From assembly GCF_018310535.1 (NCBI RefSeq), contig NZ_CP074102.1:7130001-7194000 (forward strand): a DNA stretch of 64,000 nucleotides, given 5' to 3'. The notes below the pieces were generated by a model, which made no database searches, had not been told where the DNA came from, and saw only the letters and a program-made list of their open reading frames with translations. Positions 17,859 through 26,155 of this stretch are shown piece after piece. The stretch comes from Streptomyces mirabilis. Lineage in GTDB: Bacteria; Actinomycetota; Actinomycetes; Streptomycetales; Streptomycetaceae. Made by a program: the position numbers and the translations under genes. Numbering within the stretch: the first letter of the stretch is position 1; each line of letters begins with the position of its first letter.

Positions 17859-18460
17859 CCCGTCGCCCCGCTCGCCTCGATGGTCATTTCCACCGCGGTC
17901 GGCTCGAAGCCGTTGCAGGGGTTGTTGATCTGGGGGCAGTTGGAGACCAGCACGAGAACGTCGCACTCGGCGCGCAGGGTCAGCGTGAGCCCCGGGGCTG
18001 AGATGCCGTCGACGATGCCGAGGGTGCCGTCCTTCTCGACCGGCACGTTCATGTACCAATTGATGTTCGAGACGAGATCGCGCTTGCCGAGGCCGTACTT
18101 GGCGCCCTCGGCGAGGAAGTTGTCCACGCAGGCGTGCTGGGACCAGGTGTGGTGGCCGTACCGCAGGGTGTTCGACTCCTTGGAGCAGGCGCCGCCGACC
18201 GTGTCGTGCCGGCCGACCTCGTCCGCGACCACGGTCATCAGCGGGGTGTGCTCGTTGGACATCAGCACGCTGCCGGTGGTGAGGAAGAGGTTGCCCTGCG
18301 CGTGGATCGTGTCGGGCGCGCTGTAGCGGACGGTCGTGTCGTGGGCGTCGTACACCAGGAAGTCGACGGCCTGGTTGCCGTGCAGGTCGGTGACGGTGAG
18401 CGTCTCTCCGGTGCGGACGACGGCGGACCAGGCGGCCCGGGCCGGAACCACGGTCTTCAT
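17855..18460 (-). CDS. DUF1989 protein, probable carboxyguanidine deiminase subunit (UAAP1-like)
   Basis: This 201-residue DUF1989 protein belongs to the family formerly called urea carboxylase-associated proteins. Members that sit beside guanidine carboxylase form a two-subunit deiminase that converts carboxyguanidine to allophanate and ammonia. Recognisable elements are GNQAVDFLVYDA, NEHTPLMTVVADEVGRHDTVGGACSKESN and the NCPQINNPCNG segment near the C-terminus. It overlaps its neighbours by four bases at both ends (ATGA type), so the two DUF1989 genes and the carboxylase are tightly coupled. The subunit naming is tentative; the family assignment is secure. Confidence 0.85.
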   Translation of the reverse strand: MKTVVPARAAWSAVVRTGETLTVTDLHGNQAVDFLVYDAHDTTVRYSAPDTIHAQGNLFLTTGSVLMSNEHTPLMTVVADEVGRHDTVGGACSKESNTLRYGHHTWSQHACVDNFLAEGAKYGLGKRDLVSNINWYMNVPVEKDGTLGIVDGISAPGLTLTLRAECDVLVLVSNCPQINNPCNGFEPTAVEMTIEASGATG

Positions 18461-19281
18461 GCGATCCCCCTCGCGGCAAGGAACTCGGCGGTGTTCAGGA
18501 AGGCGCGGCGGCCCTCGGGCGTGGCCTCCCACAGCGGGTCGCCCGGCGCGGTCGCGGCCGCGCGCCAGGCGAGGACCTCCAGCGGAGTGCTGACGTACTC
18601 CGTACGGGGGTCGGTGGGGTGCGGCACGTTCGCGATCAGCACGGTCACGTCCTGCTCGGCGCGGAGCGTCACGCTGCCGCCGGGGCCCGCGGAACCGGTG
18701 AAGTCCAGCGAGCCGTCGTCGCGGACCTCCACGCCCTGGAAGAAGGAGAGCGAAGGCGGCAGGTCGCGGGGTTCGAGGCCGTTCTTGGCGGCGGCCAGCT
18801 TGAAGAGTTCGCGACCGGCGGGGGAGGCGGACTGCGGGGTTCCGTCGCCGTAGCGCTGGGTGTTGCGTACGAGGGTGGAGGTGCCGCAGAGCGTGTCGTG
18901 GCGGCCGGAGGTGTCGGCGACCAGGGAGGCGAGGACGCGGCCCTGGTCGGAGAGGAGCAGCTGCCCCTCGCCGAGGTAGGCGTTCCACTGGACCTTGACC
19001 GTGTCCGCCACGTTCAGGCGTTCCCAGGGGCGGTCGGCGGCGTACAGGAGCAGGTGTGCGCAGGCGTCGCCCCTGAGGTCGGTGAGCCTGAGTTCCGTGC
19101 CGCGGGCCAGCACCCTGTGCGTGTAGTTGCCGACCGCCACCGTCTCCGCCCACACCAGGTGGCCCGCCTCGCAGGGGGGCGCGGGCCAGGCGTTCGCCGG
19201 GACGACGGGCATGGCCTCCGTGCGGGAGCCCTCTTGCGCCCGGGCGTGGGCACGGGCTCCGTAAGTGGTCGCTGTCGCCAT
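18457..19281 (-). CDS. DUF1989 protein, probable carboxyguanidine deiminase subunit (UAAP2-like)
   Basis: This is the first gene of the minus-strand operon, encoding 274 residues with an ATG at 19281. It is paralogous to the next protein. The shared DUF1989 landmarks are LTDLRGDACAHLLLYAADR, WNAYLGEGQLLLSDQGRVLASLVADTSGRHDTLCG and the late (V/I)ANVPHPTDPR motif. It probably pairs with the second DUF1989 protein as a heteromeric carboxyguanidine deiminase. The palindromic operator at 19306-19327 begins 25 bases upstream of its start codon, which is consistent with repression of the whole operon. Confidence 0.85.
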   Translation of the reverse strand: MATATTYGARAHARAQEGSRTEAMPVVPANAWPAPPCEAGHLVWAETVAVGNYTHRVLARGTELRLTDLRGDACAHLLLYAADRPWERLNVADTVKVQWNAYLGEGQLLLSDQGRVLASLVADTSGRHDTLCGTSTLVRNTQRYGDGTPQSASPAGRELFKLAAAKNGLEPRDLPPSLSFFQGVEVRDDGSLDFTGSAGPGGSVTLRAEQDVTVLIANVPHPTDPRTEYVSTPLEVLAWRAAATAPGDPLWEATPEGRRAFLNTAEFLAARGIA

Positions 19282-19305
19282 CGCGAGTCCTCCGGCTCCT
19301 GGGTG

Positions 19306-19327
19306 ATTTCTGTCGCTCGACAGAAAT
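19306..19327. promoter_or_regulatory. Palindromic TetR-type operator of the guanidine operon
   Basis: A 22-bp palindrome is made of ten-base arms ATTTCTGTCG and CGACAGAAAT with a two-base CT spacer and no arm mismatch. It starts 25 bases upstream of the first DUF1989 gene and 284 bases from the divergent TetR gene. The same pattern recurs at 27743-27764. A TetR dimer from the gene at 19611 is the most likely ligand. Confidence 0.75.
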
Positions 19328-19450
19328 TAGGGGCGGGGAGGGTCGGGGCCGTGTCCCGAGTGTTGCCGGACGGTTACCGACCCCTCACGGGTCGCTCCGC
19401 GGGATTGAGGGTGCGGGTCGCTCCGCGGGTTCGAGGGCGCGGGGTGCTCT

Positions 19451-19582
19451 GTGGGCTTGAGGGTGCGGGTCGTTCGTGGCTGGGTGCGCAGTTCCCCGCG
19501 CCCCTGGTGGGTGGGGCGTGCTGTGGGTTTGGAGCTGCGGGTCGTTCATGGCTGGGCGCGCAGTTCCTCGCGCCCCCTTGGG
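19451..19582. repeat. Imperfect 72-bp direct repeats ahead of the TetR gene
   Basis: Two copies, starting at 19451 and 19523, read GTGGGCTTGAGGGTGCGG and GTGGGTTTGGAGCTGCGG; both then run through GGTCGTTC.TGGCTGGG and GCGCAGTTCC.CGCGCCCC. A third, more decayed copy starts around 19399. The last phrase recurs near 44827 in this window and is familiar from Streptomyces intergenic DNA. The stretch 19328-19610 holds nothing else that I can identify. Confidence 0.6.
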
Positions 19583-19610
19583 GGCGGTGTCGTGTGCGAG
19601 GATCGAACGC

Positions 19611-20237
19611 ATGGGAAGTGGTGGTGGGCGACGGGTCGGGCGGCCTCGGGCCGCGCAGCGGCCGGACAGCGGGCTGTCGCCGCGGGACGAACTGCTCGAC
19701 GCAGCCGCCGAGTTGTTCACGACGCGCGGGTACGCCGCCACGACCACCCGTGCCGTCGCCGAGCGGGCCGGTATGCGCCAGGCGTCGATGTACCACTACG
19801 TCTCCGGCAAGGAGGAGTTGCTCGCCGAGCTCCTGGAGTCGACCGTCACCCCCTCGCTCGCCTTCGCCCGGGAGCTCCTCGCCGACGACGCGACCCCGCC
19901 CGAGAGCCGGCTGTGGGAGCTGTGCCGCACCGACGTGGAGCTGCTCTGTGGGGGCCCGCACAACCTGGGCGGGCTGTATCTGCTGCCCGAGGTGCGCGCC
20001 GAGCGCTTCGCCGGCTTCCATGCCGTACGGGCCGAGTTGAAGGACACCTACCGGCAGTTGCTGGCCGCGACCGCGGCAGGTGGCGCGCTCGTCAAGAGTG
20101 AACTCGATCTGCGGACGGATCTGCTGTTCGGTCTCATCGAAGGGGTGATCCTCGTGCACCGGTCCGACCCCGAGCGGCCCGTGTCCGCCTTCGCCGAAGC
20201 AACCGCCGACGCGGCGCTGCGGATCGCCGGAATCTGA
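19611..20237 (+). CDS. TetR-family regulator of the guanidine/urea operon
   Basis: This is a 208-residue repressor. The N-terminal helix-turn-helix is clear (about 25-70: LLDAAAELFTTRGYAATTTRAVAERAGMRQASMYHYVSGKEELL, broken here for reading). It is followed by an all-helical ligand-binding domain. The ATG at 19611 was chosen because longer starts run into the repeats. It faces away from the carboxylase operon, with the palindromic operator between them. A second copy of that operator lies upstream of the APC permease. The effector is unknown; guanidine, urea or allophanate are reasonable candidates. Confidence 0.85.
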   Translation: MGSGGGRRVGRPRAAQRPDSGLSPRDELLDAAAELFTTRGYAATTTRAVAERAGMRQASMYHYVSGKEELLAELLESTVTPSLAFARELLADDATPPESRLWELCRTDVELLCGGPHNLGGLYLLPEVRAERFAGFHAVRAELKDTYRQLLAATAAGGALVKSELDLRTDLLFGLIEGVILVHRSDPERPVSAFAEATADAALRIAGI

Positions 20238-20527
20238 CGTACCGCCCTGTGGAGCTGCGGTTTTCGCATGCCCGTACGCCGCTACTCGCCGTGTGCGAAC
20301 GAAGCCTGAGCGTGTAAATGGCCGAGAGTACTCCTGTCATGCGGGCGATTTCAGGCGGTTGCTGAATATGACACGGCGATGATCCGGTCGGACTAAGCTC
20401 GCCCGCAGCGCACCGAGTTGAGATGTATTCGTGCGCTTGTTCCCAAAAGTTCCGAAGATCCGGTTTGACCACGCAATTTCCCCCACGAACTCCCCCTACC
20501 CCAGCCGATTTGTCACAGAGGGCATAC

Positions 20528-22144
20528 ATGGTGAGTGTTCAATCGCCTCCCGGTGGCCGTGAACTTCCCTACGCGCGCGTGCTGTTGCCGCCGGCCATAC
20601 TGATGGCCGCGGTGACCGGGGCCGCCGTCGCCCTGGTGACGGGCCCGGCCCGGGCCGCCGTCGGCTGGTGCGGCGGCATCGCGACGCTGCTGGTGATCGC
20701 GGTCGCCGCCGAAGCCGTACGTCGTGGCCGCGTCATCCGTGCCGTGCGCGCCGAACTGGCCCGCCGTACCGCGTACCTGGAACAGCGCATCGCCGCCCAC
20801 GACCAGGACATCGTGCGCTTCCACCACGAGGTCCTGCCCGCCGCGATCAGGCGCATGAACCGCGGCATGAACCCCGGCACGGTGGCGCTCCGCTTCGGTG
20901 TCGACGACCCCAGCCTGCCCCAGATCTCCGAGGTGGAACGGGATCTGCTGGGCACCTTCCTGCAGTTGCTGGACACCGAGAAGCTGCTGCTCGACTCCTC
21001 GCACCGCTCCTTCGTCAACATCGCCCGCCGCGTGCAGGCGATCGTCCACCAGCAGAACAAGGAACTCCGCGAGATGGAGGAGGACCACGGGCGCAACCCC
21101 GAGGTCTTCGACGACCTGCTGCGCATCGACCACGGCACCGCGCTGATCGGCCGCCTCGCCGACTCCATCGCGGTGCTCGGCGGCGGCCGCCCGGGCCGCA
21201 ACTGGCCCAAGCCCGTGCCGCTGTTCAGCGTGATGCGCGGCGCGATGTCCCGCATCCTCGAGTACCGCCGCATCGAGCTGCACTCGATCGCCGAGGTCAA
21301 CGTCAACGGCATCCACGTCGAACCGGTCATCCACGCGGTCGCCGAACTCCTCGACAACGCGACCCGCTATTCGCCGCCGAACAGCAAGGTGCACCTGACC
21401 GCGCTCAAGGTGCAGACCGGTGTCGCCATCGAGATCGAGGACTCCGGCGTCAGCTTCAGCGACGAGGCCCGCGGCAAGATGGAGGAACTGCTCCGGCAGG
21501 CCGCGGCCGGCACCGACCTCCAGGTCCTGGGCGAGGCCCCCCGGCTCGGCATCTCCGTCGTGGGCCGGCTCTCGAAGATGTACGACATGGCGATCGCGCT
21601 CCGGCAGTCCGCGTACGGCGGTGTCCGCGCGGTCGTCGTGGTGCCGAGCAACATGCTCACCAAGGACCCCGCGGCCTCCCTCGCCCACGGCATCGGCGCG
21701 AACTCCACCGCGACCATGGACACCGACGGGGTCGAGGGGCCCAATCGCAAGCCGAAGAAGCGCCGCCCGACCACCGGACCCCGCCTTCCCGAGCAGGGCG
21801 ACGGGTCAAGGGAGGACGACGCCCCCCTGGTCACCGAGTGGACGCCCAACGGCCTGCCGCAGCGCCGCAGCCGGGTCAAGACCCCGCTCAGGGAGCGCTA
21901 CGCCGAGGCCGCCCGGATCGCCGCCGAGGAAGAAGCGGCGGCGGAGGCCGCGGCCGCGGCGCCCTCCTGGGGCACCGTGCCCGCCGCCCCGAAGAAGCAG
22001 GAGAAGGAGAAGGAGCAGGAGAAGCCACCGGGGCATTGGGTCGAGGCGTTCTGGGAGGGCCTCAAGCGCGACCCGGACCCCAACGCGTTCACCGGCAAGA
22101 ACCAGCCGGCCTCGGAGGCCGACGACGAGGGGGACCTCAAGTGA
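20528..22144 (+). CDS. cvnA: Conservon sensor-kinase-like protein CvnA
   Basis: This is the first gene of a conservon, a Streptomyces signalling cassette (sensor, roadblock, DUF742, GTPase and here a P450). The 538-residue protein has two membrane helices at about 17-60, a helical linker, and a histidine-kinase-type ATPase domain with the N-box HAVAELLDNATRYSPP at about 269-284. There is no clear phosphoacceptor His box in the usual place, so it may act as an unorthodox kinase or a GTPase regulator. The tail (about 400-538) is charged and low-complexity. The ATG at 20528 is preferred (MVSVQSPPGG). Its stop overlaps the cvnB GTG by four bases. Confidence 0.88.
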   Translation: MVSVQSPPGGRELPYARVLLPPAILMAAVTGAAVALVTGPARAAVGWCGGIATLLVIAVAAEAVRRGRVIRAVRAELARRTAYLEQRIAAHDQDIVRFHHEVLPAAIRRMNRGMNPGTVALRFGVDDPSLPQISEVERDLLGTFLQLLDTEKLLLDSSHRSFVNIARRVQAIVHQQNKELREMEEDHGRNPEVFDDLLRIDHGTALIGRLADSIAVLGGGRPGRNWPKPVPLFSVMRGAMSRILEYRRIELHSIAEVNVNGIHVEPVIHAVAELLDNATRYSPPNSKVHLTALKVQTGVAIEIEDSGVSFSDEARGKMEELLRQAAAGTDLQVLGEAPRLGISVVGRLSKMYDMAIALRQSAYGGVRAVVVVPSNMLTKDPAASLAHGIGANSTATMDTDGVEGPNRKPKKRRPTTGPRLPEQGDGSREDDAPLVTEWTPNGLPQRRSRVKTPLRERYAEAARIAAEEEAAAEAAAAAPSWGTVPAAPKKQEKEKEQEKPPGHWVEAFWEGLKRDPDPNAFTGKNQPASEADDEGDLK

Positions 22145-22548
22145 TCCATCAGCGGGACAACTTCGACTGGATGCTCAGGGATCTCGCTGACGGCGTACCG
22201 GGTATCCAGCAGATCGTGGTGCTCTCCGCCGACGGACTGCGCATCGCACGCTACGGCGGCAACCCGGACGCCGCCGACCGCGTCGCCGCGGCCTGCGCGG
22301 GCCTGCAGAGTCTGGCCACGGCGGTCGCGAGCGAGGTTCCCAGCAGCGACGGCACGATGAAGATGGTCCTCATCGAGATCGACGGAGGCTACTTCTATCT
22401 GATGTCCGCCGGGGCCAACGCCTATCTCGCGGTCCTCGCCAACCAGATCGCGGAGCCCGGCCTCATGAGCAACCGCATGAGCGACCTCGTCGCCCGGATC
22501 GGTGCCCATCTGACCAGTCCGCCGAGGCGCAACGGGCAGACCGTATGA
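22141..22548 (+). CDS. cvnB: Conservon roadblock/LC7 protein CvnB
   Basis: This is a 135-residue roadblock/LC7-domain protein. It starts at a GTG within a GTGA overlap with cvnA. The conserved pattern NFDWMLRDLADGVPGIQQIVVLSADGLRIA begins the domain, followed by a central beta sheet (MKMVLIEIDGGYFYLMSAG). In studied conservons this protein bridges the sensor-like CvnA and the GTPase CvnD on the membrane. No catalytic activity is expected. Its stop overlaps the cvnC ATG by four bases. Confidence 0.9.
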   Translation: MIHQRDNFDWMLRDLADGVPGIQQIVVLSADGLRIARYGGNPDAADRVAAACAGLQSLATAVASEVPSSDGTMKMVLIEIDGGYFYLMSAGANAYLAVLANQIAEPGLMSNRMSDLVARIGAHLTSPPRRNGQTV

Positions 22549-22982
22549 CTCCTCCGCAACGCCGGCGGCGATACCCCAAAGAAGAGTTCACCGAGCCTCC
22601 CCAGGAGCGGCCTCCCCAAGCGGGTGAGGAAGACGGTGAGGAAGAGGACCCCAAGAACCCCGGGCGCCTGTATCTGCTCACCGGTGGGGGCGAGGCGGGC
22701 GAGCGGGCCGAGCTGGACCTGGTCACCTTAATCGTGGCGCGCGCCGACGCGCCGACGCCCACCACCCAGCCGGAGCAGTCGGCGCTGCTCCGGCTCTGCC
22801 AGGCCCCTCTGTCCGTGGCCGAGCTCTCGGCCTATCTCAATCTGCCGTTCAGCGTGGTGACCGTCCTGCTCACCGAGCTGCTGGCGGCCGAACTGGTACA
22901 GGCACGCGCCCCGATCGTCCGCTCGGCGCTGCCCGACCGTTCCCTCCTCGAAGCGGTGATGCATGGACTTCAAAAGCTCTGA
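22545..22982 (+). CDS. cvnC: Conservon DUF742 protein CvnC, with a TTA codon
   Basis: This is a 145-residue DUF742 protein. It has a disordered acidic N-terminus (about 1-45) followed by a winged-helix-like domain (LYLLTGGG..... LDLVTLIVARADAP, then LLRLCQAPLSVAELSAYL and LPFSVVTVLLTELLAAELV). Leu62 is encoded by TTA (22728-22730), the rarest leucine codon in Streptomyces, read only by the bldA tRNA. It is the only in-frame TTA I found in an intact gene here. The gene starts in an ATGA overlap with cvnB and its last 20 bases overlap cvnD. Confidence 0.88.
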   Translation: MTPPQRRRRYPKEEFTEPPQERPPQAGEEDGEEEDPKNPGRLYLLTGGGEAGERAELDLVTLIVARADAPTPTTQPEQSALLRLCQAPLSVAELSAYLNLPFSVVTVLLTELLAAELVQARAPIVRSALPDRSLLEAVMHGLQKL

Positions 22983-23583
22983 GACGATCACCGGCCCGCG
23001 CGCCGAGGACCATCTGCCGCACTCGGCGCAAGCCGCCGTGAAGATCGTGATCGTGGGTGGGTTCGGAGTCGGCAAGACGACCATGGTGGGTGCCGTCAGC
23101 GAGATCAAGCCGCTGACCACCGAGGAGACCATGACGCAGGCCGGCATCGGCATCGACGACAACTACGGCTCGGAGACCAAGACCGCGACCACCGTCGCCA
23201 TGGACTTCGGCCGCATCAGCATCACGGAACAACTGGTGCTCTACCTCTTCGGCACCCCTGGCCAGGAACGTTTCTGGTTCCTGTGGAACGGCCTCTTCGA
23301 AGGCGCGCTCGGCGCGGTCGTACTGATCGACACCCGCCGGCTGGAAGTCAGCTTCGATGTGATCGGCCGTCTGGAGGAGCGCGGTGTGCCGTTCGTCGTC
23401 GCCATAAACACCTTCCCGGACGCGCCCGACTATCCGATCGAGGAGCTGCGCACCGCGCTCGACCTGCCCGCGGACATCCCGATCGTGCAGTGCGACGCGC
23501 GCCGCCGGGCCTCCAGCCGGGACGTCCTGATGACGCTGATGCACTTCCTGTACTCGCTCACGATGAGCCAGGCCCGCGCCTGA
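22963..23583 (+). CDS. cvnD: Conservon small GTPase CvnD
   Basis: This is a 206-residue small GTPase of the MglA/Rab-like conservon type. The P-loop is GGFGVGKTT with Lys38, a switch-like threonine segment follows (TATTVAMDFGRISI), the G3 motif appears as FGTPGQERF, and the NTFP segment sits in the place of the NKxD motif. It starts inside cvnC (20-base overlap), so translation of the two is coupled. It is thought to cycle between GTP and GDP states under CvnA/CvnB/CvnC control. Confidence 0.92.
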   Translation: MDFKSSETITGPRAEDHLPHSAQAAVKIVIVGGFGVGKTTMVGAVSEIKPLTTEETMTQAGIGIDDNYGSETKTATTVAMDFGRISITEQLVLYLFGTPGQERFWFLWNGLFEGALGAVVLIDTRRLEVSFDVIGRLEERGVPFVVAINTFPDAPDYPIEELRTALDLPADIPIVQCDARRRASSRDVLMTLMHFLYSLTMSQARA

Positions 23584-23685
23584 TGCCCGCGGCGGCCGCC
23601 ACTCCCGTCCCAGGCCACCGGACCACACCCAAGAACCCGGACACCCCCAAGACACCGGATCCACTTCAGTTTCGGAGCGATCACC

Positions 23686-25155
23686 GTGACGTCTGAATCC
23701 CACTTCCCGGCCGGTACGGACGACCGTACGCCCACCCCGCCGCCCGGCTGCCCCGCCCACGGCCTCGGTCCCGGCGGACTGCACCGGCTGTACGGCCCCG
23801 AGGCGGACGACCTGGGAGACCTGTACGAGAAACTCCGTCAGGAGCACGGTGCGGTCGCCCCCGTCCTGCTCCACAACGACGTGCCGATCTGGGTGGTGCT
23901 CGGCCACGCCGAGAACCTGCACCTGGTGAGTTCCCCCACGCACTTCTCCCGGGACAGCCGGCTGTGGACGGCCGTCCAGGACGGTACGGCCGGCGCCGAC
24001 CACCCCCTCGCGCCGCACATCGCCTGGCAGCCCATCTGTTCCCACGCCGAGGGCGACGAACACCTGCGGCTGCGCGGCGCGGTCATGGGCGCCATGTCGA
24101 CCATCAACCACCGCACCATTCGGCGGCACATCAACCGCGCGACCCAGCTGCTCGTCAACCGGTTCTGCGAGAAGGGCCGGGCCGACCTGGTCAGCCAGTT
24201 CGCCGAGCACCTTCCGATGGCCGTGCTGTGCGAGATCCTCGGCATGCCCGACGAGTACGACGACCGGCTGGTGCAGGCCACCCGCGACCTGCTCAGGGGC
24301 ACCGAGACCGCGATCGCCAGCAACGAGTACGTCATGAACATCCTGATCCGGCACACCGCCCGGCGCCGGGCCGAGACCTTCGGGGACTTCACCAGCGTCC
24401 TGATCAACCACCCGGCCCAGCTCACCGACGACGAGGTCTCCCAGCACCTGCGCCTGGTGCTGCTCGCCGCGTACGAGGCCACGGCCAACCTGCTCGCCAA
24501 CGTGCTGCGCGTGGTGCTCACCGACCCGCGCTTCCGCGCCCAGCTGAACGGCGGCCAGATGACGGTGCCCCAGGCGGTCGAGCAGTCCCTGTGGGACGAG
24601 CCGCCGTTCAGCGCGGTCCTCGGCTACTTCGCCAAGCAGGACACGGAGTTGGGCGGCCGGCAGATCCGCCGGGGCGACGGCCTGATCCTGGGGATCGCGC
24701 CGGGCAACATCGACCCCAAGGTGCGTCCCGACCTCAAGGCCAACATGATGGGCAACCGCGCCCACCTCGCCTTCGGCGGCGGCCCCCACGAGTGCCCGGG
24801 CCAGGACATCGGCCGTGCCATCGCGGACGTCGGGGTCGAGGCACTGCTGATCCGGCTGCCCGACGTCGAACTCGAGGGCGACGAGGACGAGTTGCGCTGG
24901 CGCTCATCGATGTCCTCGCGCCACCTGGTGGAGCTTCCGGTGTACTTCGCGCCGCAGGCGCCGCAGGACGTCGAGGAAGTGCCCTCCATCAACCCCGTCC
25001 CGCGGCAGCGGCCGAGCCTGGAGGTCACGACGGACGAGCCGACGGCGGCGCCCGCCCCGGCGCCCGTGGCACCTCCCGCCCCGCCGGCGACACCGGAACC
25101 CGTGCACCGTCTCGGCGCCTGGCAGCGCTTCCTGCGCTGGTGGCGGGGCTACTGA
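23686..25155 (+). CDS. cvnE: Conservon cytochrome P450 (CYP157-type) lacking ExxR
   Basis: This is a 489-residue P450 with a GTG start. The heme-thiolate motif is FGGGPHECPGQD with Cys370. The K-helix position normally reading ExxR here reads EQSLW (Glu299 to Trp303), so the usually invariant Arg is missing. This is a known hallmark of the CYP157 family. The I-helix region AAYEATANL is also atypical. The C-terminal 60 residues are a Pro/Ala-rich tail. It lies 102 bases after cvnD, at the end of the conservon, and is convergent with the next gene, 16 bases away. Its substrate is unknown and the role may be regulatory. Confidence 0.85.
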   Translation: MTSESHFPAGTDDRTPTPPPGCPAHGLGPGGLHRLYGPEADDLGDLYEKLRQEHGAVAPVLLHNDVPIWVVLGHAENLHLVSSPTHFSRDSRLWTAVQDGTAGADHPLAPHIAWQPICSHAEGDEHLRLRGAVMGAMSTINHRTIRRHINRATQLLVNRFCEKGRADLVSQFAEHLPMAVLCEILGMPDEYDDRLVQATRDLLRGTETAIASNEYVMNILIRHTARRRAETFGDFTSVLINHPAQLTDDEVSQHLRLVLLAAYEATANLLANVLRVVLTDPRFRAQLNGGQMTVPQAVEQSLWDEPPFSAVLGYFAKQDTELGGRQIRRGDGLILGIAPGNIDPKVRPDLKANMMGNRAHLAFGGGPHECPGQDIGRAIADVGVEALLIRLPDVELEGDEDELRWRSSMSSRHLVELPVYFAPQAPQDVEEVPSINPVPRQRPSLEVTTDEPTAAPAPAPVAPPAPPATPEPVHRLGAWQRFLRWWRGY

Positions 25156-25171
25156 GCCCGGCCGCAGATGA

Positions 25172-26119
25172 TCAGGCCCCCTGGGCCCAGTCGTCGTAGG
25201 AGGACCAGGCCCGCAGCACCCGCCCACTGACGAACCGGTGCGCGCGTCCCGTGACCGGATCGGTGAACTCCAGCACCCGCGCGAGCAGTTGGAGCGGACG
25301 CCGGAAGTCGCCGGCCGGCACGGGGCCGGTCACCACCGGGTAGAGCGGATCGCCGAGGATCGGCACACCCAACGCGTTCATGTGCACACGCAGTTGATGG
25401 GTCTGCCCGGTGCTCGGCAGCAGGCGGTAGCGCCCGAGTCCCTCGCGGTGGTCGGTGAGTTCGACCTGCGTGAGGGCGTTCGGCTCGCCCGCCACCTCGC
25501 GCGCGGCCAGCACCCCGCGCTCCTTCACGATCCGGCTGATGAGCGTCCGCGGCAGCGCGAGCCCCGCGTCGTACGGGGCCACCGCCTCGTACTCCTTGCG
25601 GACCAGCCGGTCGCGGAACAGCGTCTGGTAGGCGCCGCGCTCCTCGGGTCGCACGGTGAACAGCACGAGCCCGGCGGTGAGGCGGTCGAGCCGGTGCGCG
25701 GCGCCGAGCGTCGGCAGGCCGAGCTCCCGCCGCAGCCGGGCCAGCGCGGTCTCGGTGACGTGGCCTCCGCGCGGGGTGGTGGCGAGGAAGTGCGGCTTGT
25801 CGGCGACGACGATGTGCTCGTCGCGGTACACCACGTCGAGGGCGAACGGCACCGGTTCCTCGTCGGGCAGCTCCCGGTGGAACCACACGAACATCCCCGG
25901 CTCGTAGGCCGCGTCGGGCGCCACCGGCCGTCCGTCGGCGCCGACGATCAGCCCGTCCCCGAACATCCCGTCGATCACCCCGGCCCCCGCCGCGAGCCGC
26001 TCCACCAGATGCTCCCGCACGGTGGCCCACCCCCCGTCCCGCGGCAGCCTGACCCGTACGGGGTCGACTCCCTCGCGCTGCGGCAGGGGGGAGGGTGGGA
26101 TCCGGGGTCTGCGTCTCAC
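25172..26119 (-). CDS. RluA-family pseudouridine synthase
   Basis: This is a 315-residue RluA/RsuA-like tRNA or rRNA pseudouridine synthase. The catalytic Asp lies in AHRLDRLTAGL (Asp145) and the second family motif is STGQTHQLRVHMNALG. The N-terminal part (1-90) looks like a small S4-like or lead-in segment (LPRDGGWATVREHLVERL). The gene is complete. It converges with the conservon P450 gene and sits between the conservon and the APC permease. The RNA position modified cannot be told from the sequence. Confidence 0.9.
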   Translation of the reverse strand: MRRRPRIPPSPLPQREGVDPVRVRLPRDGGWATVREHLVERLAAGAGVIDGMFGDGLIVGADGRPVAPDAAYEPGMFVWFHRELPDEEPVPFALDVVYRDEHIVVADKPHFLATTPRGGHVTETALARLRRELGLPTLGAAHRLDRLTAGLVLFTVRPEERGAYQTLFRDRLVRKEYEAVAPYDAGLALPRTLISRIVKERGVLAAREVAGEPNALTQVELTDHREGLGRYRLLPSTGQTHQLRVHMNALGVPILGDPLYPVVTGPVPAGDFRRPLQLLARVLEFTDPVTGRAHRFVSGRVLRAWSSYDDWAQGA

Positions 26120-26155
26120 CTGGTCAAGCGTACGAGGCTCGGGCGGGGGAGGGGT

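Noticed and set aside
14343..18479. Carboxylase gene extended to 18479
   Set aside because: The extra residues before the ATG at 17858 have no family similarity and lie over the DUF1989 gene, which is coding in another frame with a four-base overlap.
19282..19610. Guanidine-I (ykkC) riboswitch before the DUF1989 genes
   Set aside because: Only about 25 bases separate the operator from the first start codon, and I see none of the conserved riboswitch segments.
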